DNA of 64,000 nucleotides. Origin: Puccinia triticina. Lineage: Eukaryota > Basidiomycota > Pucciniomycetes > Pucciniales > Pucciniaceae. Each line of letters begins with the position of its first letter. Within the stretch, counting starts at the first letter, position 1. The position numbers and the translations under genes are program-made. The notes below the pieces were generated by a model. It was given only the letters and a program-made list of their open reading frames with translations, ran no database searches and was not told the origin of the DNA. The stretch lies in the NCBI RefSeq assembly GCF_026914185.1, contig NC_070562.1, positions 3,224,001 to 3,288,000 of the forward strand, written 5' to 3'. Positions 11,096 to 22,400 of the stretch are shown here, one piece after another.

Positions 11096-12818
11096 GGGCC
11101 CAATCATAAACAGTTATTGGAATTTTATTCAAAAAAAATCCAAATTCATTCAAAACTTTTTTATCTGGATTGTTTTTATGTACAGATTCAAAAATGGCCC
11201 AAATGACCTTCAAAAAATTTCAAACTTTTGTTATTGAAACAAATTACAGGCATACAGTACATGTATGCAAGACTGTACCGCACTAATCCAACAGTAGAAC
11301 TCAGTTCTACCGTTGGTCAGCAATACACAGCCGCAGGCAGTTGAGATTTGGCAACAGCCCAGCCGCTGGAAGCATTTCCAACCAGTATCCAACCAACCCG
11401 ATCCAATCTCAGCTCTCCCAAAAATAACTCGACTGCAATGAACGCTTCAAACGGCCCACCTCCTGGAACAACCCTAGCTGACTATCAATACCAGCTGGCT
11501 TGCGGATATGTTCCCCCAACCCCCAAGCAGCCCTCCGGCCCATACCTCGCGGCTCCACCACCAGCCTCAATCATGTCGGGCCCGGCCCCGGGACAAACTA
11601 CATGGCAAGTCATCCTCAACCGTCCGGCACCCCGCAAGCCCAGGTACGTCTGGAAGCGTTGAGCACCGCTAAACTCAATTGGGAGGCGGCCATTGCGATT
11701 GTAGAGAGCAAAGAACGGGCTTGCAAGGCAGATTGCAAGGCGGATCAAGAGGTCGCCCTAGCAAATGCCAAGGGAAACAAGCGTCAACGCGAGGCCGACC
11801 GGAAGGCAGAGCGTGAAGAGGCCAGGCTTGAGTGTGCGGAGGACGCCCGTCGGCACGCGGCGGATCAGGCCGCCCAGGAGCAATCCCGCCATGCTTGCGT
11901 TTATGGCGAACTTGGGGGCAAGACCCACTTAGGAGAAATTCTATCGTGCGCGCATACTTTTGTATCTATTTCTCTATGTTTGATTGCAAAGATATTCTAG
12001 CAAGCAGGTCTCATCCGAGTTGCTGCAAATACCCATAGTATAGCAGCCGGCGGGATCACTCCACTTCCAGACTTGTGAGGAACAACTGAGTCATGATTAT
12101 CACCTGAGCTCCTGAGCTCTGATTCACACCCGCTGACCCAGGGGGACTTTTGTCTGATCGGGTCAGACTCAATGAATGATTAGGGTCATGAAGTACCAAC
12201 AGCCGTCCCGGCGACCATCCATTCCCTGACACAAGGAAAAAAACCCGGGCAAAACGTGCGGCTAATATAGACTGGAACTGTATGACCGCACCCACATTTT
12301 GGCCGGGTGTCCAAATAAGCCTTAAAGCGCACTTGTCCAGCGGCGGGCCCTCCGCAACCACTCATCTTCACATGACGAACACCACGAAGATGGCCAACCC
12401 AGGACCCACCCCGCGAAGCACAAGCAGGGCCAATAGAACAGCCAATGATCCCACTGTTCTGGGATTTGCTGGAGTTGCTGCCATTGCTACATGGCATACA
12501 TATGAATAGGTGTGGGGTCAAGGGGAGGGGGGATCATTTGCAGCAATTGATTGTGTATGGTTGGGTGAGGCCGTGCGGTGGTGGTTATCACACAGATTGG
12601 GCGGGGCGGGCGGAACAGGTGGTGTTGGCCAGGAATTTGGAATTCCTATTTGGAATTCCTGTTGTGTGTCCCGCAGGTTTATAATTGTACATAATTATCA
12701 AGGCTTTTTTGAAACATATTTGGGCCTGTATTTGTCACAAAAAGTCAAGAGATTTTGTTTTGAATCAAGTTTGGAATATATTACAATAAAACTTTGATAA
12801 CTGTTTATAATTGGGCCC
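11096..12818 (+). mobile_element. DNA transposon-like element with GGGCCC termini, copy 1
   Basis: The ends are GGGCCCAATCATAAACAG and CTGTTTATAATTGGGCCC, near-perfect inverted repeats. The bases TTC at 11093-11095 and 12819-12821 form a 3 bp direct repeat. Removing element plus one TTC restores a perfect palindrome, CATTCGAAGTCA-AA-TGACTTCGAATG, in the host TTCGAA repeat. A second, shorter and inverted copy lies at 42455-43486 and shares both end regions. No recognised transposase is present, so the superfamily is unknown. Confidence 0.8.
11348..12000 (+). CDS. Unrecognised element-encoded protein with coiled coil, frame-broken
   Basis: Two overlapping open frames, 11348-11662 and 11500-12000, appear to be one protein split by a frame change near 11640, where AAGCCCAG|GTACGT could be a splice donor. 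The first half is Pro, Gln and Ser rich (ADYQYQLACGYVPPTPKQ). The second half is a long charged helix rich in Ala, Glu, Lys and Arg (KGNKRQREADRKAEREEARL), a likely coiled coil. The first part is conserved in the other copy of the element near 43230-43300, which supports real coding. No function is recognised. It probably belongs to the transposon rather than the host. Confidence 0.4.
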
Positions 12819-12905
12819 TTCGAATGTCCCTCGAGTGCCGAATTCGAATAATATTCGAAAAAATGTTGGATATTATTTGAATATCATTCGAGCTGGGACC
12901 CACCT
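12819..12905. repeat. TTCGAA-rich foldback repeat, right part
   Basis: Right arm of the repeat interrupted by the 11096-12818 element. It has TTCGAATGTCCCTCGAGTG and GAATTCGAATAATATTCG, and its first 20 bases complement the last bases before 11095. Confidence 0.7.
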
Positions 12906-13256
12906 GGGCCCGCTTGTTCTTTCAAATGCTACTTGGCCCGGCCCGGCCCCCGTATTGGGGAGCCTCTGATGCAGCCTCATCTGGTGAATTTGGGTCCATT
13001 TCCTGCATTTCTCTCACCCAAAACAGTGTCAACATGTAGAGGATTTCTGGTTCATTGTGTATTGCATGTGTCTACTAGATAGAGAGTTGGATAGTCTACG
13101 AGGTTCGTGTATTGTAGTATCGTGGATATTTTGTGTATTGTAGGAATTTGTGGATATCGTCGCACAGCGAGAGAAGTGAGATGAAACATAGACAATAGAG
13201 ACAGATTGGGGGCAGTGGAGCGATCAAGAGAGGAGAGGAAAGAAGCAGAAAAGAAG
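12906..13256. other. 3' flank of the 13257 gene; no gene
   Basis: No supported feature other than the probable 3' UTR of the minus-strand gene that ends at 13257. Confidence 0.35.
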
Positions 13257-14136
13257 CTATTCTTCGAGGGCAACTTCCTCATTCGGTTCCTCCACCAAGG
13301 TGGCCGCGCGAGATTGAACCTCTTTGTGTGGAGGGACTTGTTGAGCAGCTTCTTCAACATCGTTGACGGTCTTCTCGCCGGTCCAGGTGGCTTGGTCTAG
13401 GTTGAAGATGAGCTGAGAATATGCCACTCCGTAGGCAGATGACTTACGCCTGAGTCTGGCAAGATCCTCATCTATGTCATCCCAGAACAATTTCTGCCTG
13501 TTGAGGGTTCGGTGGTTCTGGTTAATCCGATTCAGATTGGCCATGAATCGAATGTAACAGATTTGGATCTTTGCCCCTGGGGTGACTTGCTTGTCCGAGT
13601 GGATTTGATGATCCGCCTGCCATTGGAAATCAGGATGAAACGCCGCATAGACATGCGCAATTAGCTTATAAAGCCTGGGGACCGGATTGGGGGGCCCTGC
13701 CCTGGTCAATCCAATTTTAATAAGTATCGCGAGGGCTGCTTTCTCGCTCTTGACTGTGTCACAGAGGAGTCTTTCTAATGCATTGCCTTGGGCGATGTTG
13801 GGCGGCAAATGCGCCGCGCGGAAGGCTTCATCTTGACGATCGAGTTCAGCCTGTGGTGGGATGGAATTGATAGATACCTCAATTGGTCTCTATCATTCAA
13901 GTTTGAGCTGCACATATATGATACTTTACCTGGACCCGAGTGAATGGCGTGTCCGCCACGCGCAAGCGTCGAGAGGCTTGGCTGCGATATGATTGGAGGT
14001 CTTTGGCGAGTAGGACCCGACGGGTCGTTTCTCGGACCCAAGTCCTGAACGCCGAGCTGAACTGTTGATCAGTGGGGGTTTGGGTTGCTGTGGGTTCGGG
14101 CCCGGCTGGAAGCTGGGCAGGAACCACTACATACAT
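13257..14136 (-). CDS. Hypothetical two-exon protein
   Basis: Exon 1 is 13930-14136 and exon 2 is 13257-13850, with a 79 bp GT-AG intron (GTAAAG...CCACAG). They join in frame to 266 residues. The protein is hydrophilic and largely helical, with no signal peptide or membrane span, and ends in an acidic tail (EEPNEEVALEE). Segments such as VPRLYKLIAHVYAAFHPDFQ and FWDDIDEDLARLRRKSSAYG look folded rather than repeat-derived. I do not recognise a domain. It is divergently arranged with the 14417 gene, about 280 bp apart, and shares the TTCGAA repeat between them. The start is the first Met of the open frame and could lie elsewhere. A lineage-restricted gene is the best guess. Confidence 0.55.
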
Positions 14137-14139
14137 ACT

Positions 14140-14370
14140 GGGTTCTTTCGAAGGGCAATCGGAGCTGAACTCCGAAGAGATGATCCGGTGAAACCCGCTG
14201 GTTGGGCGGGTTTTTTCCGGATAAAATCATCCTTTCGAAAGTCATCCGAAGTTTTTTCCCAAAAATTGGGAAAATCTTCGGACGACTTTGGAAAGCTACT
14301 CGAGCAAGGGCACTTGGATGGTTTTTCGAATGTAGCCGCTCCCTTCGAAAGTGCGTCCGGGGTGTACGCT
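14140..14370. repeat. TTCGAA-rich foldback in the divergent promoter region
   Basis: A long hairpin is centred on CCCAAAAATTGGG near 14263. The left arm TCGAAAGTCATCCGAAG pairs with CTTCGGACGACTTTGG on the right. More TTCGAA words lie at 14147, 14235, 14325 and 14346. It occupies nearly all the space between the 14136 and 14417 start codons and ends in CTTT repeats (14373-14387). Confidence 0.75.
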
Positions 14371-14416
14371 TCTTTCTTTCTTTCTTTCCGATCACTGACA
14401 AACACCCTCCCCCAGG

Positions 14417-16768
14417 ATGAACAGCCGCACCCCACTGCGCCCAGTCATCCAGCTGCTCGGATCACCCCCACACCTCATCTTCCAGCTCGTCCGACTCACC
14501 ACCCTGCCCTACATGATCTACCAGATCATCAACAACAACAACAAACAAAACGAACAGCCACTCGAACAGCAGATCGACCAGCTCGAACACTCCCCACAAC
14601 TGTCCCCCCAGGCAGTCGACCAGCTCTTCCTCATCAACCGAGCAGCCATCCTCAACACCCTCCGCCCACAGCACCACCACCCCCAGCCACACACACCCAC
14701 ATCCACAGCCTGGCAGGCAGAAGCCATGGCCCAGATCGTACAGCACTGGACAACCCTCAAACAACAACAACACCACCACCCAGCAACAAGCTCCATCTCC
14801 AAATCACGCAAGATCCACTCCCACATCCGCGCCTTCCTCGCCAACGGGCCACCCCAGTGCCACTGCCAGCGATCCCAACTGCCCCTCAAGACCATCCACC
14901 TCGGCTTGCACCAGGTCGGAACACTCCAGTCCTCAGCCACCCTCGGCCGATTCGCATCCAAGCTCAACCACGCCCTCTCCCCCCTCACCATCCTCAGGCT
15001 CGTCGACCTCGCCCGCCACGCCCAGCGCTGGGACCTCGCCGTCATCTTCCTCGACCGCTCCCTGGCCGAACCCGCGATCACCAGCGACCCCCGTCTGGCC
15101 AACCGCCGATCCGGACAGGTCACCGCCCTGCTCCACTTCCTCCGCCGCCACCAGCCGCCCCCAGAGCCCGAGCTCGACCCGCTCAAGCTGTGGGCCATCC
15201 ACTTCATCTGCCAGTCCATCGAATCCAGAATCATCAGCCCTCCTCATCCCCAGTGGGCGCCGATCAACCGCCTCAGCTTGGACGTCCTGACCCGCTACGC
15301 CTCCATGCCCATCGGATTCGATCGCCGGCTTAAAAAACACCAAAAAACAACACCCCAAACTTACCCCTGCCTCGACCTCACGCGCCATCGGATCCTGCTC
15401 GACGCGATCAACCAGTCGACCAGCGAACTCGAGTTTGCCGTCCTCACCCGGGAACGCTGCGAGCGACTCCTCAGCAAACTCACCCGGCTCACCATCCAGC
15501 ACCCGGCAAGCAGCCAGCCGTGGACACGACGCAGTGCGCTCCAGCTGCGACTGCTCGAATATCTTGCCCGCCAGGGCACCCACCAGCAGTTCACCACTCT
15601 CCTCCACACCCACCTCCACCAGCATCCATCCACCCCCAAGCTGGCCCGGACCATCCTCCTCGCCGCGCGTAGGTTCGACAGTCTGGCGGCCAACCCAGAG
15701 CTGATCCGCCACACGCTCTCCCAGCTCGACCAGGAGGCCGACCAGCGCCCGGTCATCGACTTCCTCCTCCGCCCCCGCCAGCCCCTCGACACCCTCCGGG
15801 CCAACCTCGCGATCTGTCTCGCCAGCCTGCCCACCGAGCGCGACCGTCGGATGGCCATCTACACCCACCTCCTCTTCCGCTGCTCCCAACTCCCCTCCCC
15901 CTCCCTGGCACTCTCCCTCTGGGAAACCATCAACCGCGACGAACGCAGGCGCAGTCTCATCAAGCTCGGCCGCCGCACCCGCGCCAAACTCAAGCACCTC
16001 CTCAGCGCCACCCATCCCACCAAGACCGACCCCCTGGCCATCACCCTCTCCCCCGACACCCTCCCCCACCAAACCATCCGCTCCATGATCTACGTCTACA
16101 GAAACCTCACCCATGCTCCCAAATCCGCCCTCCCCGTCCCCCCGGCGACCGGCAAGCACTACCGGGCCATGTACCAACGTCTGGCGCTCAAGGGCTCCCA
16201 TCGGGCCCGCTGGCCCCTCTCCCGCGCCCAGGCACGCACCCATCTCGTCCTCCATCTCCTCAAGACCGAGCTGCGTCGGCTGCCCCCGGGAAAGCCCTCG
16301 TCCGAGTACGCCATCCTGCGCGCACTCGAGCACAGCTTCGTCGGCCCGCACGGGGACCTCAACGGCTTCGAGGCCGCCCTCGCCGCCCTCCTGCGCGCCA
16401 GACCCTCCGCCACCCTTCGCGAGACCGTCCTCCTCCGGCGACTCGCCCACCTCGAAGCCGTCTCCTCCTCCGTCACCGGCCCCTCGTCGTCGTCGCACAG
16501 GACGCGGGACGGTCGCAGGCTGCAACGGACGCTCGACAACATCGCCCGCCGCCCCCGCTTCTTCCGCTTCCTCGTCCGCTGGCGCGCCGCCCGCGGCGGC
16601 CCCCTCCCCCGCCACCAACCTGCCCCGCTCCTGCCCCGCCCCGCCCCCCTTCTTCCCCCGGAGGCCGCCCCGCTCAGGACGCGGACGAGGCCTAGGAAAC
16701 GGCGCGCCTGCAGCCGCTTCTGGGCCCACGTCGTCGCCCTCCACTCTTCCTCTCCCCCATCCGCCTGA
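14417..16768 (+). CDS. Large single-exon helical protein, probably organellar (PPR-like)
   Basis: An uninterrupted 783-residue frame, GC-rich in its 3' half. The N-terminus MNSRTPLRPVIQLLGSPPHL lacks acids and could be a mitochondrial presequence. It is followed by Asn and Gln runs (near residues 38-50) and His-rich stretches. From about residue 150 the protein is a series of helices with many Leu and Arg (TILRLVDLARHAQRWDLAVI; RLTIQHPASSQPWTRRSALQ), consistent with a helical-repeat scaffold. The last ~70 residues are Pro and Arg rich and disordered. It resembles the 8818-10714 product in style (basic start, Q/H/T-rich low complexity, helical body) without obvious sequence identity. Function as an organellar RNA-expression factor is inference. 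The complementary strand is also open for about 740 codons, a GC-bias artefact. Confidence 0.65.
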   Translation: MNSRTPLRPVIQLLGSPPHLIFQLVRLTTLPYMIYQIINNNNKQNEQPLEQQIDQLEHSPQLSPQAVDQLFLINRAAILNTLRPQHHHPQPHTPTSTAWQAEAMAQIVQHWTTLKQQQHHHPATSSISKSRKIHSHIRAFLANGPPQCHCQRSQLPLKTIHLGLHQVGTLQSSATLGRFASKLNHALSPLTILRLVDLARHAQRWDLAVIFLDRSLAEPAITSDPRLANRRSGQVTALLHFLRRHQPPPEPELDPLKLWAIHFICQSIESRIISPPHPQWAPINRLSLDVLTRYASMPIGFDRRLKKHQKTTPQTYPCLDLTRHRILLDAINQSTSELEFAVLTRERCERLLSKLTRLTIQHPASSQPWTRRSALQLRLLEYLARQGTHQQFTTLLHTHLHQHPSTPKLARTILLAARRFDSLAANPELIRHTLSQLDQEADQRPVIDFLLRPRQPLDTLRANLAICLASLPTERDRRMAIYTHLLFRCSQLPSPSLALSLWETINRDERRRSLIKLGRRTRAKLKHLLSATHPTKTDPLAITLSPDTLPHQTIRSMIYVYRNLTHAPKSALPVPPATGKHYRAMYQRLALKGSHRARWPLSRAQARTHLVLHLLKTELRRLPPGKPSSEYAILRALEHSFVGPHGDLNGFEAALAALLRARPSATLRETVLLRRLAHLEAVSSSVTGPSSSSHRTRDGRRLQRTLDNIARRPRFFRFLVRWRAARGGPLPRHQPAPLLPRPAPLLPPEAAPLRTRTRPRKRRACSRFWAHVVALHSSSPPSA

Positions 16769-17324
16769 TCTTCGCCTTGGCCCCTTCTTCTGCTCCTTCG
16801 TCTTGCCCGCCCTTGCCTTGTTTATCCGCGCTGCTCTTCCACCCCGCACATAATCTATTTCTCGCCGGCCTTTTCTCGGCCCGCCGTGGCTGTGATGATG
16901 CGCGTGCGGGGGGCAGCAGCAGCCCTGCCGGTCAGGCATGCTGCACGCTCCTTGCCTCACTGAGGCTCTCGAGCGGAGGGGGGGGCACCCCCCGTCCCGA
17001 GGGGCCTCTCCGCAGGAGAGCTTTCCGGGACAGGCCGCGCTTCGCGCCAGCCCAAGCCCAGGGCCCTCCGAAGTGGGGGACTTAGCTCCTTGCTCGGTGT
17101 GCGCGGGCCGTGTGTGCCGGGCGGATGGCCGTTGTGACCAGCAGGGCGCCCTCCCGCCGCCGGTCATCGGCCTCCCGGAGTGGACGGGGCGGAGTGATCA
17201 GCGCGTGGGCCATCACACGTCTCCCCCGTCGCTTGGGACAAGCCTTCTCCCTTCCCGCAATTTAGCCGGGCCTTCGGGTCGGGTAATGTACGCCGGCTCA
17301 CCCAATGCCCAGGCTCACACGCCT
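16769..17324. other. GC-rich intergenic DNA, no gene supported
   Basis: Strong GC richness keeps frames open on both strands but none has protein-like composition. Short G and C runs (16975-16995) are present. Confidence 0.35.
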
Positions 17325-17988
17325 CCTGGACCCCCCCTCTTGGTCCCGCCTTGGGCGTGACACAGTTCTTCACGTTGATATTTCGGAAATTCGGAATAAA
17401 TATACAGTTGTGTCGCTGGTCATACCCCTACTTCACTTACCTCTATTGGAGGAAGCTGTCCCGCAGGGACCCTCCCCTCCCTCCGGTCGGCGCAATGCGA
17501 CCAGTGTTTTACCACTCCACGGGTAGCTCGCAAGCTCGAGGCTATGTTTGTCCCTAACTTAACTAAGTCCCTCTCATTGTGGAGGGGGGACGCCGTCCCG
17601 CAGGGACCCTCTTCGGAGGTCGCTTCGCTCCCCCGAGGAAGGAATTAGCTAAGTTAGTGTTTGTCCATGGCCAACATTGGAACAAGCACGATTATGCAAG
17701 GATATTATAAACCTCTGACGCTCTTTCGGAGTGAGGAGCCGGGGGATTCGGCCAAAATATGTACAATCAAGTACACACCCCGGTACAAGTTTGTATTGCT
17801 AGAGAGGTATGGACTCAAAACAAAAGATGATTGCAAAATATCGCTCGGCGAAAGAAACGAAAATAAAAATTGTAAAGAAGAGCTCGGCAGCCGATGTCCA
17901 ACCAGTTGACCCCACTTGCTCGTTAAACTTTGGTCACAGACGCTCCTCACAGTCCTACCGGTAAAGACAGGCCTGATCTTCAAGAACA
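17325..17988 (+). promoter_or_regulatory. Upstream region shared with the 62031 paralogue, with TATA box
   Basis: Blocks here recur upstream of the paralogue at 62031: TGGACCCCCC near 17326 against TGGATCCCCC near 61412, GACACA...TTC...GTTGATATT, the CGGTCGGCGC block, and TATAAACCTCTGAC at 17706 and 61741. TATAAA is 283 bp before the first ATG here and 290 bp before it in the paralogue. Long 5' leaders or a distal core promoter are possible. Conservation of the TATAAA context in two diverged copies argues that it functions. Confidence 0.55.
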
Positions 17989-18591
17989 ATGCGGCTCCGA
18001 GACTATTACCGCTCGTTTCTTTCTTTCCAATTGTTAATAATAATCGGAGGCCTCAACTTGGCTGTTATCTGTCGACCGGCCCTCAGTCTCGATGACATAC
18101 GTGTGGGCGCAGATAACCGTCCTCTCACAAACACGGCAGACACAGTTCTAGATGCAACTATTAATTCGGTCTTGGACGACGTCGAGAACCCAAGCAAGCC
18201 CAAAACAGGTATACATATCTACAATTATCCTGATCGGATCTGTTTATCCAGGCATGTAACCGTATGACTTATTGGCTTCAATTGATGCACATAAAATGTG
18301 TTCCTCCCGCTGCAAGAGTCGAAGTTGGTCGCGTGGACTAAAAGGCTTTACGGTTCGAAAACAGCTGAATTGGAGGTGCAATGCGCGCGTATGACCGCTC
18401 TTCTTTTCAAACGGCTCGCCAAGGAGTGGGTCGACCAACGGTACACCCCGGTAGACACAGAGCTGCATGTGATTCAAGAAGGAGACGAAGAGGCCGACAG
18501 CGACCATGTGGTCACCCCGAAACTCGCGCCATTATCCGAAGCATATCGTGCCAAGCTCTACCATATTTTTGACACGCTCGATGACAAGAAC

Positions 18592-19252
18592 TAAAAAGAA
18601 TTCAAACAACTAAAATAATAATTTCTCCGTTAAACTAGTTGTATTTACAAACTAATAGTTAAGTAAGAAAGAGTTCGGACAGAAGTGTTTACCTAAAAGC
18701 AACACTGGAGGATGCTTGCTTAGGGACCTTCTGTCCGGTTGCTTGGTTCTGGGTCTGGTACCGTCAATCGTGAGATCGGGGTCTGTCTGAACTTGGATAC
18801 AAGACGAGACAGGGACCAATCAGCGTAGCAGCTTGGTCTTGTCCTGTCGGAACGGGTGGTATTGCTGTGAGTCTGTTTGTTGTGCGCGCAACGTTCTGAG
18901 TCAGTTTCTCTTCTGTCTCTTTGTTCTGTATTGGATCTGTTTCTTCTGCTTACCGGGTGCTTGCACCTCCAATAGTCTTACGAGTGAGTCTTGTTTCTTT
19001 CTGGGTCCGAGTCGATCCGCAAGAGTTCTGTAGTAGAAAATGTAAGATCTAGTCAGCCTTATTTCTAAGTCTTCTATGATCTAGCTCTTGGGACGTACAA
19101 GGTTGGTCTTTCTTGTTTGTTTGGCTGGGCTTTGACCTGTGCGGTTCTTGCTGGTTGATCCTCGGCTGCGATCGTCAAAGCAATGTTTGTCAGCTTGTGG
19201 TCTGGGGCTTTGTACTGCGAAAGGGGCTTAATCAGCTTACCTTTCTTAGCAG
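18592..19252 (-). repeat. Copia LTR (3' LTR on the minus strand)
   Basis: Direct repeat of 23692-24352. It contains the stop codon that ends the truncated host gene in its first bases. Confidence 0.9.
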
Positions 19253-19409
19253 CTGGGCTTATTCTGGTTGCGAGCTTCCTTGCGGAATGCTGCGCGTCTG
19301 GGGTTAACCGCGCGAGCTTCCTTGCGGGTAGCTGCGGGTGGGGGTCTGGGTCCATAATCCTACAGCCTCGCATGCTTCGAGTCGCGAGATTCGAAGCAAC
19401 TTCGGAGAT

Positions 19410-22400
19410 TTAGATTACCCCGATCAGAGCGAGAGAGCGTCGGATTACCGACCGGCCGAGGGCCTTTGTGAGAAAGTCGGCGGCGTTAGCGGTCGTCTTG
19501 ACGTGCCGGAGTTTGATGAGATGCAGTAGAATCAGCTCCCGAACAAAATGTAGGTGAATGTCCATGTGCTTCGTTCTGAAGCTATTTTGAGACGTCTCGC
19601 TATTTGCTAGATCAATGGCTCCTTTATTATCGACCGCCACCTCAATGTTTTCGACAGTTGACTGTAAGTTGATCTCCTTGATGAGGCTGGCGAACCAGGC
19701 TAGATCCCTGCCCAGGTCCGACAGTGCCTTGTACTCCGCTTCCGCGGTAGATAGCGAAACAGTCGGCTGTTTACTGGATTTCCAGTTGAGTAAGTGAGTT
19801 CCGTGGGTGACAACAAAGCCAGTGGTCGAGCGCCTTGTATCCAGGCAGTTGCCCCAGTCTGCATCTGCGAACACTTTCAGGTTGGCGCCTTCGGTTTTCT
19901 TGAATGTTAGACCGACATGTCGAGTTCCGGAGAGATAGCGAAAAACCTGGACAGCGGCCTGGTACTGCCTGATGCCTGGATTCTCAAGATACTGAGATAA
20001 CTGACTGACGGCGAATGATATGTCCGGTCTCGTCAGGATGCTCAGGTAGTTCAATGAGCCAACTAGGCCGCGGTAGTTGACTTCAATTTTCTTGAAGGCT
20101 GCCATTTCTTGCTCCGTCGCTCTTGATAGGCGTTCTCAAGGGTTGAGGGGACAGCTCGCGGGGTGCTCGTTCTCCAGTCCGAACTCAACTAGCTTCCTTT
20201 CTATGTACTGGGTTTGGTTGATCTGAAGGCCGTTGGTAAAGCGCTCGATATTCATTCCTAAGAGAAACTCGGCCTCCCCAGGGTATTTGATATCAAATTC
20301 CCTTTCCATCTCGGCTTTGAAGACCTCTGGGCGTCGACTGATTATCACTATATCGTCCACGTGTGCAAAAAGCCATGTGGCTGGCTTGTCCTTCTGGTCG
20401 GGTCTCCAGAAGACGCAAGGATCCGAAACTGAGATTTGAAAACCAAGACCTTTGAGGTAAGTTGTCAAGCGCTTGTACCATACAAGAGGCGCCTGCCGCA
20501 AGCCGTAGATGGCTTTCTTCAACTGCAGTACAGAGTTCGCCGGGCATTTGAATCCCGGCGGCGGCAAGAGAGTTACTTTGTCCTCGAGCGGACAGGTGAG
20601 AAAGGCGCTACGAACGTCCAATTGGTGTATCTTCAAGCCGTTATTTACTGCAAAGGAGATTAGCAGGCGCAACGAAGCCGCTTTTCCGGTCGGGGCATAT
20701 ATCACGTTGAAGTTTCTGCCGTGAATTTGGCGGAATCCTTGTGCGCAAATGCGCGCCTTGAATTCTATGACCTCATTCGAGGGGCCAAGTTTTCTCCGGT
20801 ATGCCCAGGTGGATGGGATGGGCTCGTCAGAGTCAATGCGCGCTCGGACGATCCACACTTGGTGCTTAACCATGTTAGCGATTTCCCTTTTCTCGGCTTC
20901 GGTCCAGCTGTCTCGGTCGCTGCCATTCATGGCCTGACGATGATTCTTTGGGTCGAGCTCGATTTCGATCAAGTAGGCCTGGCGGTTGCGCTTCCCTGTG
21001 ATTATGTTACTTGTGTCGATTCCGCTTGAGATTTCCTTGGGCGGCAGAGCCGTCGTCCAAGCGAAACGACTGCCGCCTGCTCGGGCTTGTTGCTGACAAG
21101 CAGGAACGGGTCCGATATGACTAGGTTCAGGTGATGTGTTGCTCGTCGGGCTGCTTGACCGAAGATCGGTGATGATTCTGGCGAAGTCACGAGATTCCGC
21201 TTCCTGCTCCTCTTCTGCTGATTCTTCTCTATCATCCGCTGCCAGGGAGTCCTCCTGGGCGAATGGTAGCGGCTCATCGGGCTTGAAGCTAGGGAGTTTG
21301 TTGCTACCCAGTGCCGTGAAGCTCTTGTTAAGAGCGGGACAGTCGGGAAAAGTAGTTTCGTCGAAATGAACGTGCTTGGCGATGACCACGGTTTTGTCTT
21401 CAGTGCGATAGACCCGGTATGACGAGTAGTCATTTTCATAGCCAAGCAGGACGCCTTCCCAGGATATGGAAGAAAATTTTGACTCGCGCTTCTGTTTTGG
21501 CTTCACAATCCAGACTCGACAGCCAAATGGCCGGAAGAACGAGATGTTCGGCTTGAGCTTGAACATCAGTTCAAGAGGACATGCCTTGCTCTTTCCAAGC
21601 GACGGAAGGCAGTTGGTTGTTGCGGTGGCCGCTTGAACCGCTTCAGCCCACCACTCCGGGGCTAAATTCGCTTGCATCATCAAGCAGCGCGTCATGTCAA
21701 TTATGGTCCTATTGGCGCGCTCGGCCATACCGTTGTTCTGCGGGGTGTATGGTGGCGCGACGTTGTGTTGTACCCCGTGAGATTTGAGGTGATCGCTTAA
21801 GGTGCCGTTCACGAACTCCCCACCGCCGTCAGAGATAAGTTTCTTCATCTGGTGACCTGTTTGCTTCTCGAAGAATACTCGGAAGTCGATTATCGCCTGA
21901 CAAGATTGACTCTTTTCCTTTAGTATTACCGTGTGGATGTATCCGGTGTACTGGTCCACGAGTGTTAGGAAGTACCTGGCGCCTCCATTTGTTGGGGGAG
22001 AGATGGGGCTGACCAGATCGGCGTGGACAACGCTGAGAGAGGCGTCAACAGATTTGAAGGTTCCGTTGCACAGTATCCGGGTGAGTTTTCCCTGCATGCA
22101 CGCGGTGCAAGCATGCGTTTTTGTCAGATTGAGTTTCTCCGACACGGCTTGCGCGATTCGTCCGGAACTAGCGTGGCCTAATCGATTATGCCACTTTTGA
22201 AAGTCTGATAAAGCAGTGGATGCCGTCGTGGCCAGACCGGTGGGGGAAGTTGGGGCTGCGGTGACATCGGCGATCTCAAGGAGATTGTTGGAAATGTTAA
22301 CCTGGAATGGCTTGTTGTTGTCTATTTTAACCTCAAAATAGCCGCTTCGCTCGCCGATGATTACCCGTCGATCCATCAACTGTATCATCGAGACCAGGTT

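Noticed and set aside
14933..17167. A 744-codon minus-strand frame opposite the 14417 gene
   Set aside because: Gly/Glu-rich low-complexity composition mirrors the GC-rich plus-strand gene. No motif and no start context.
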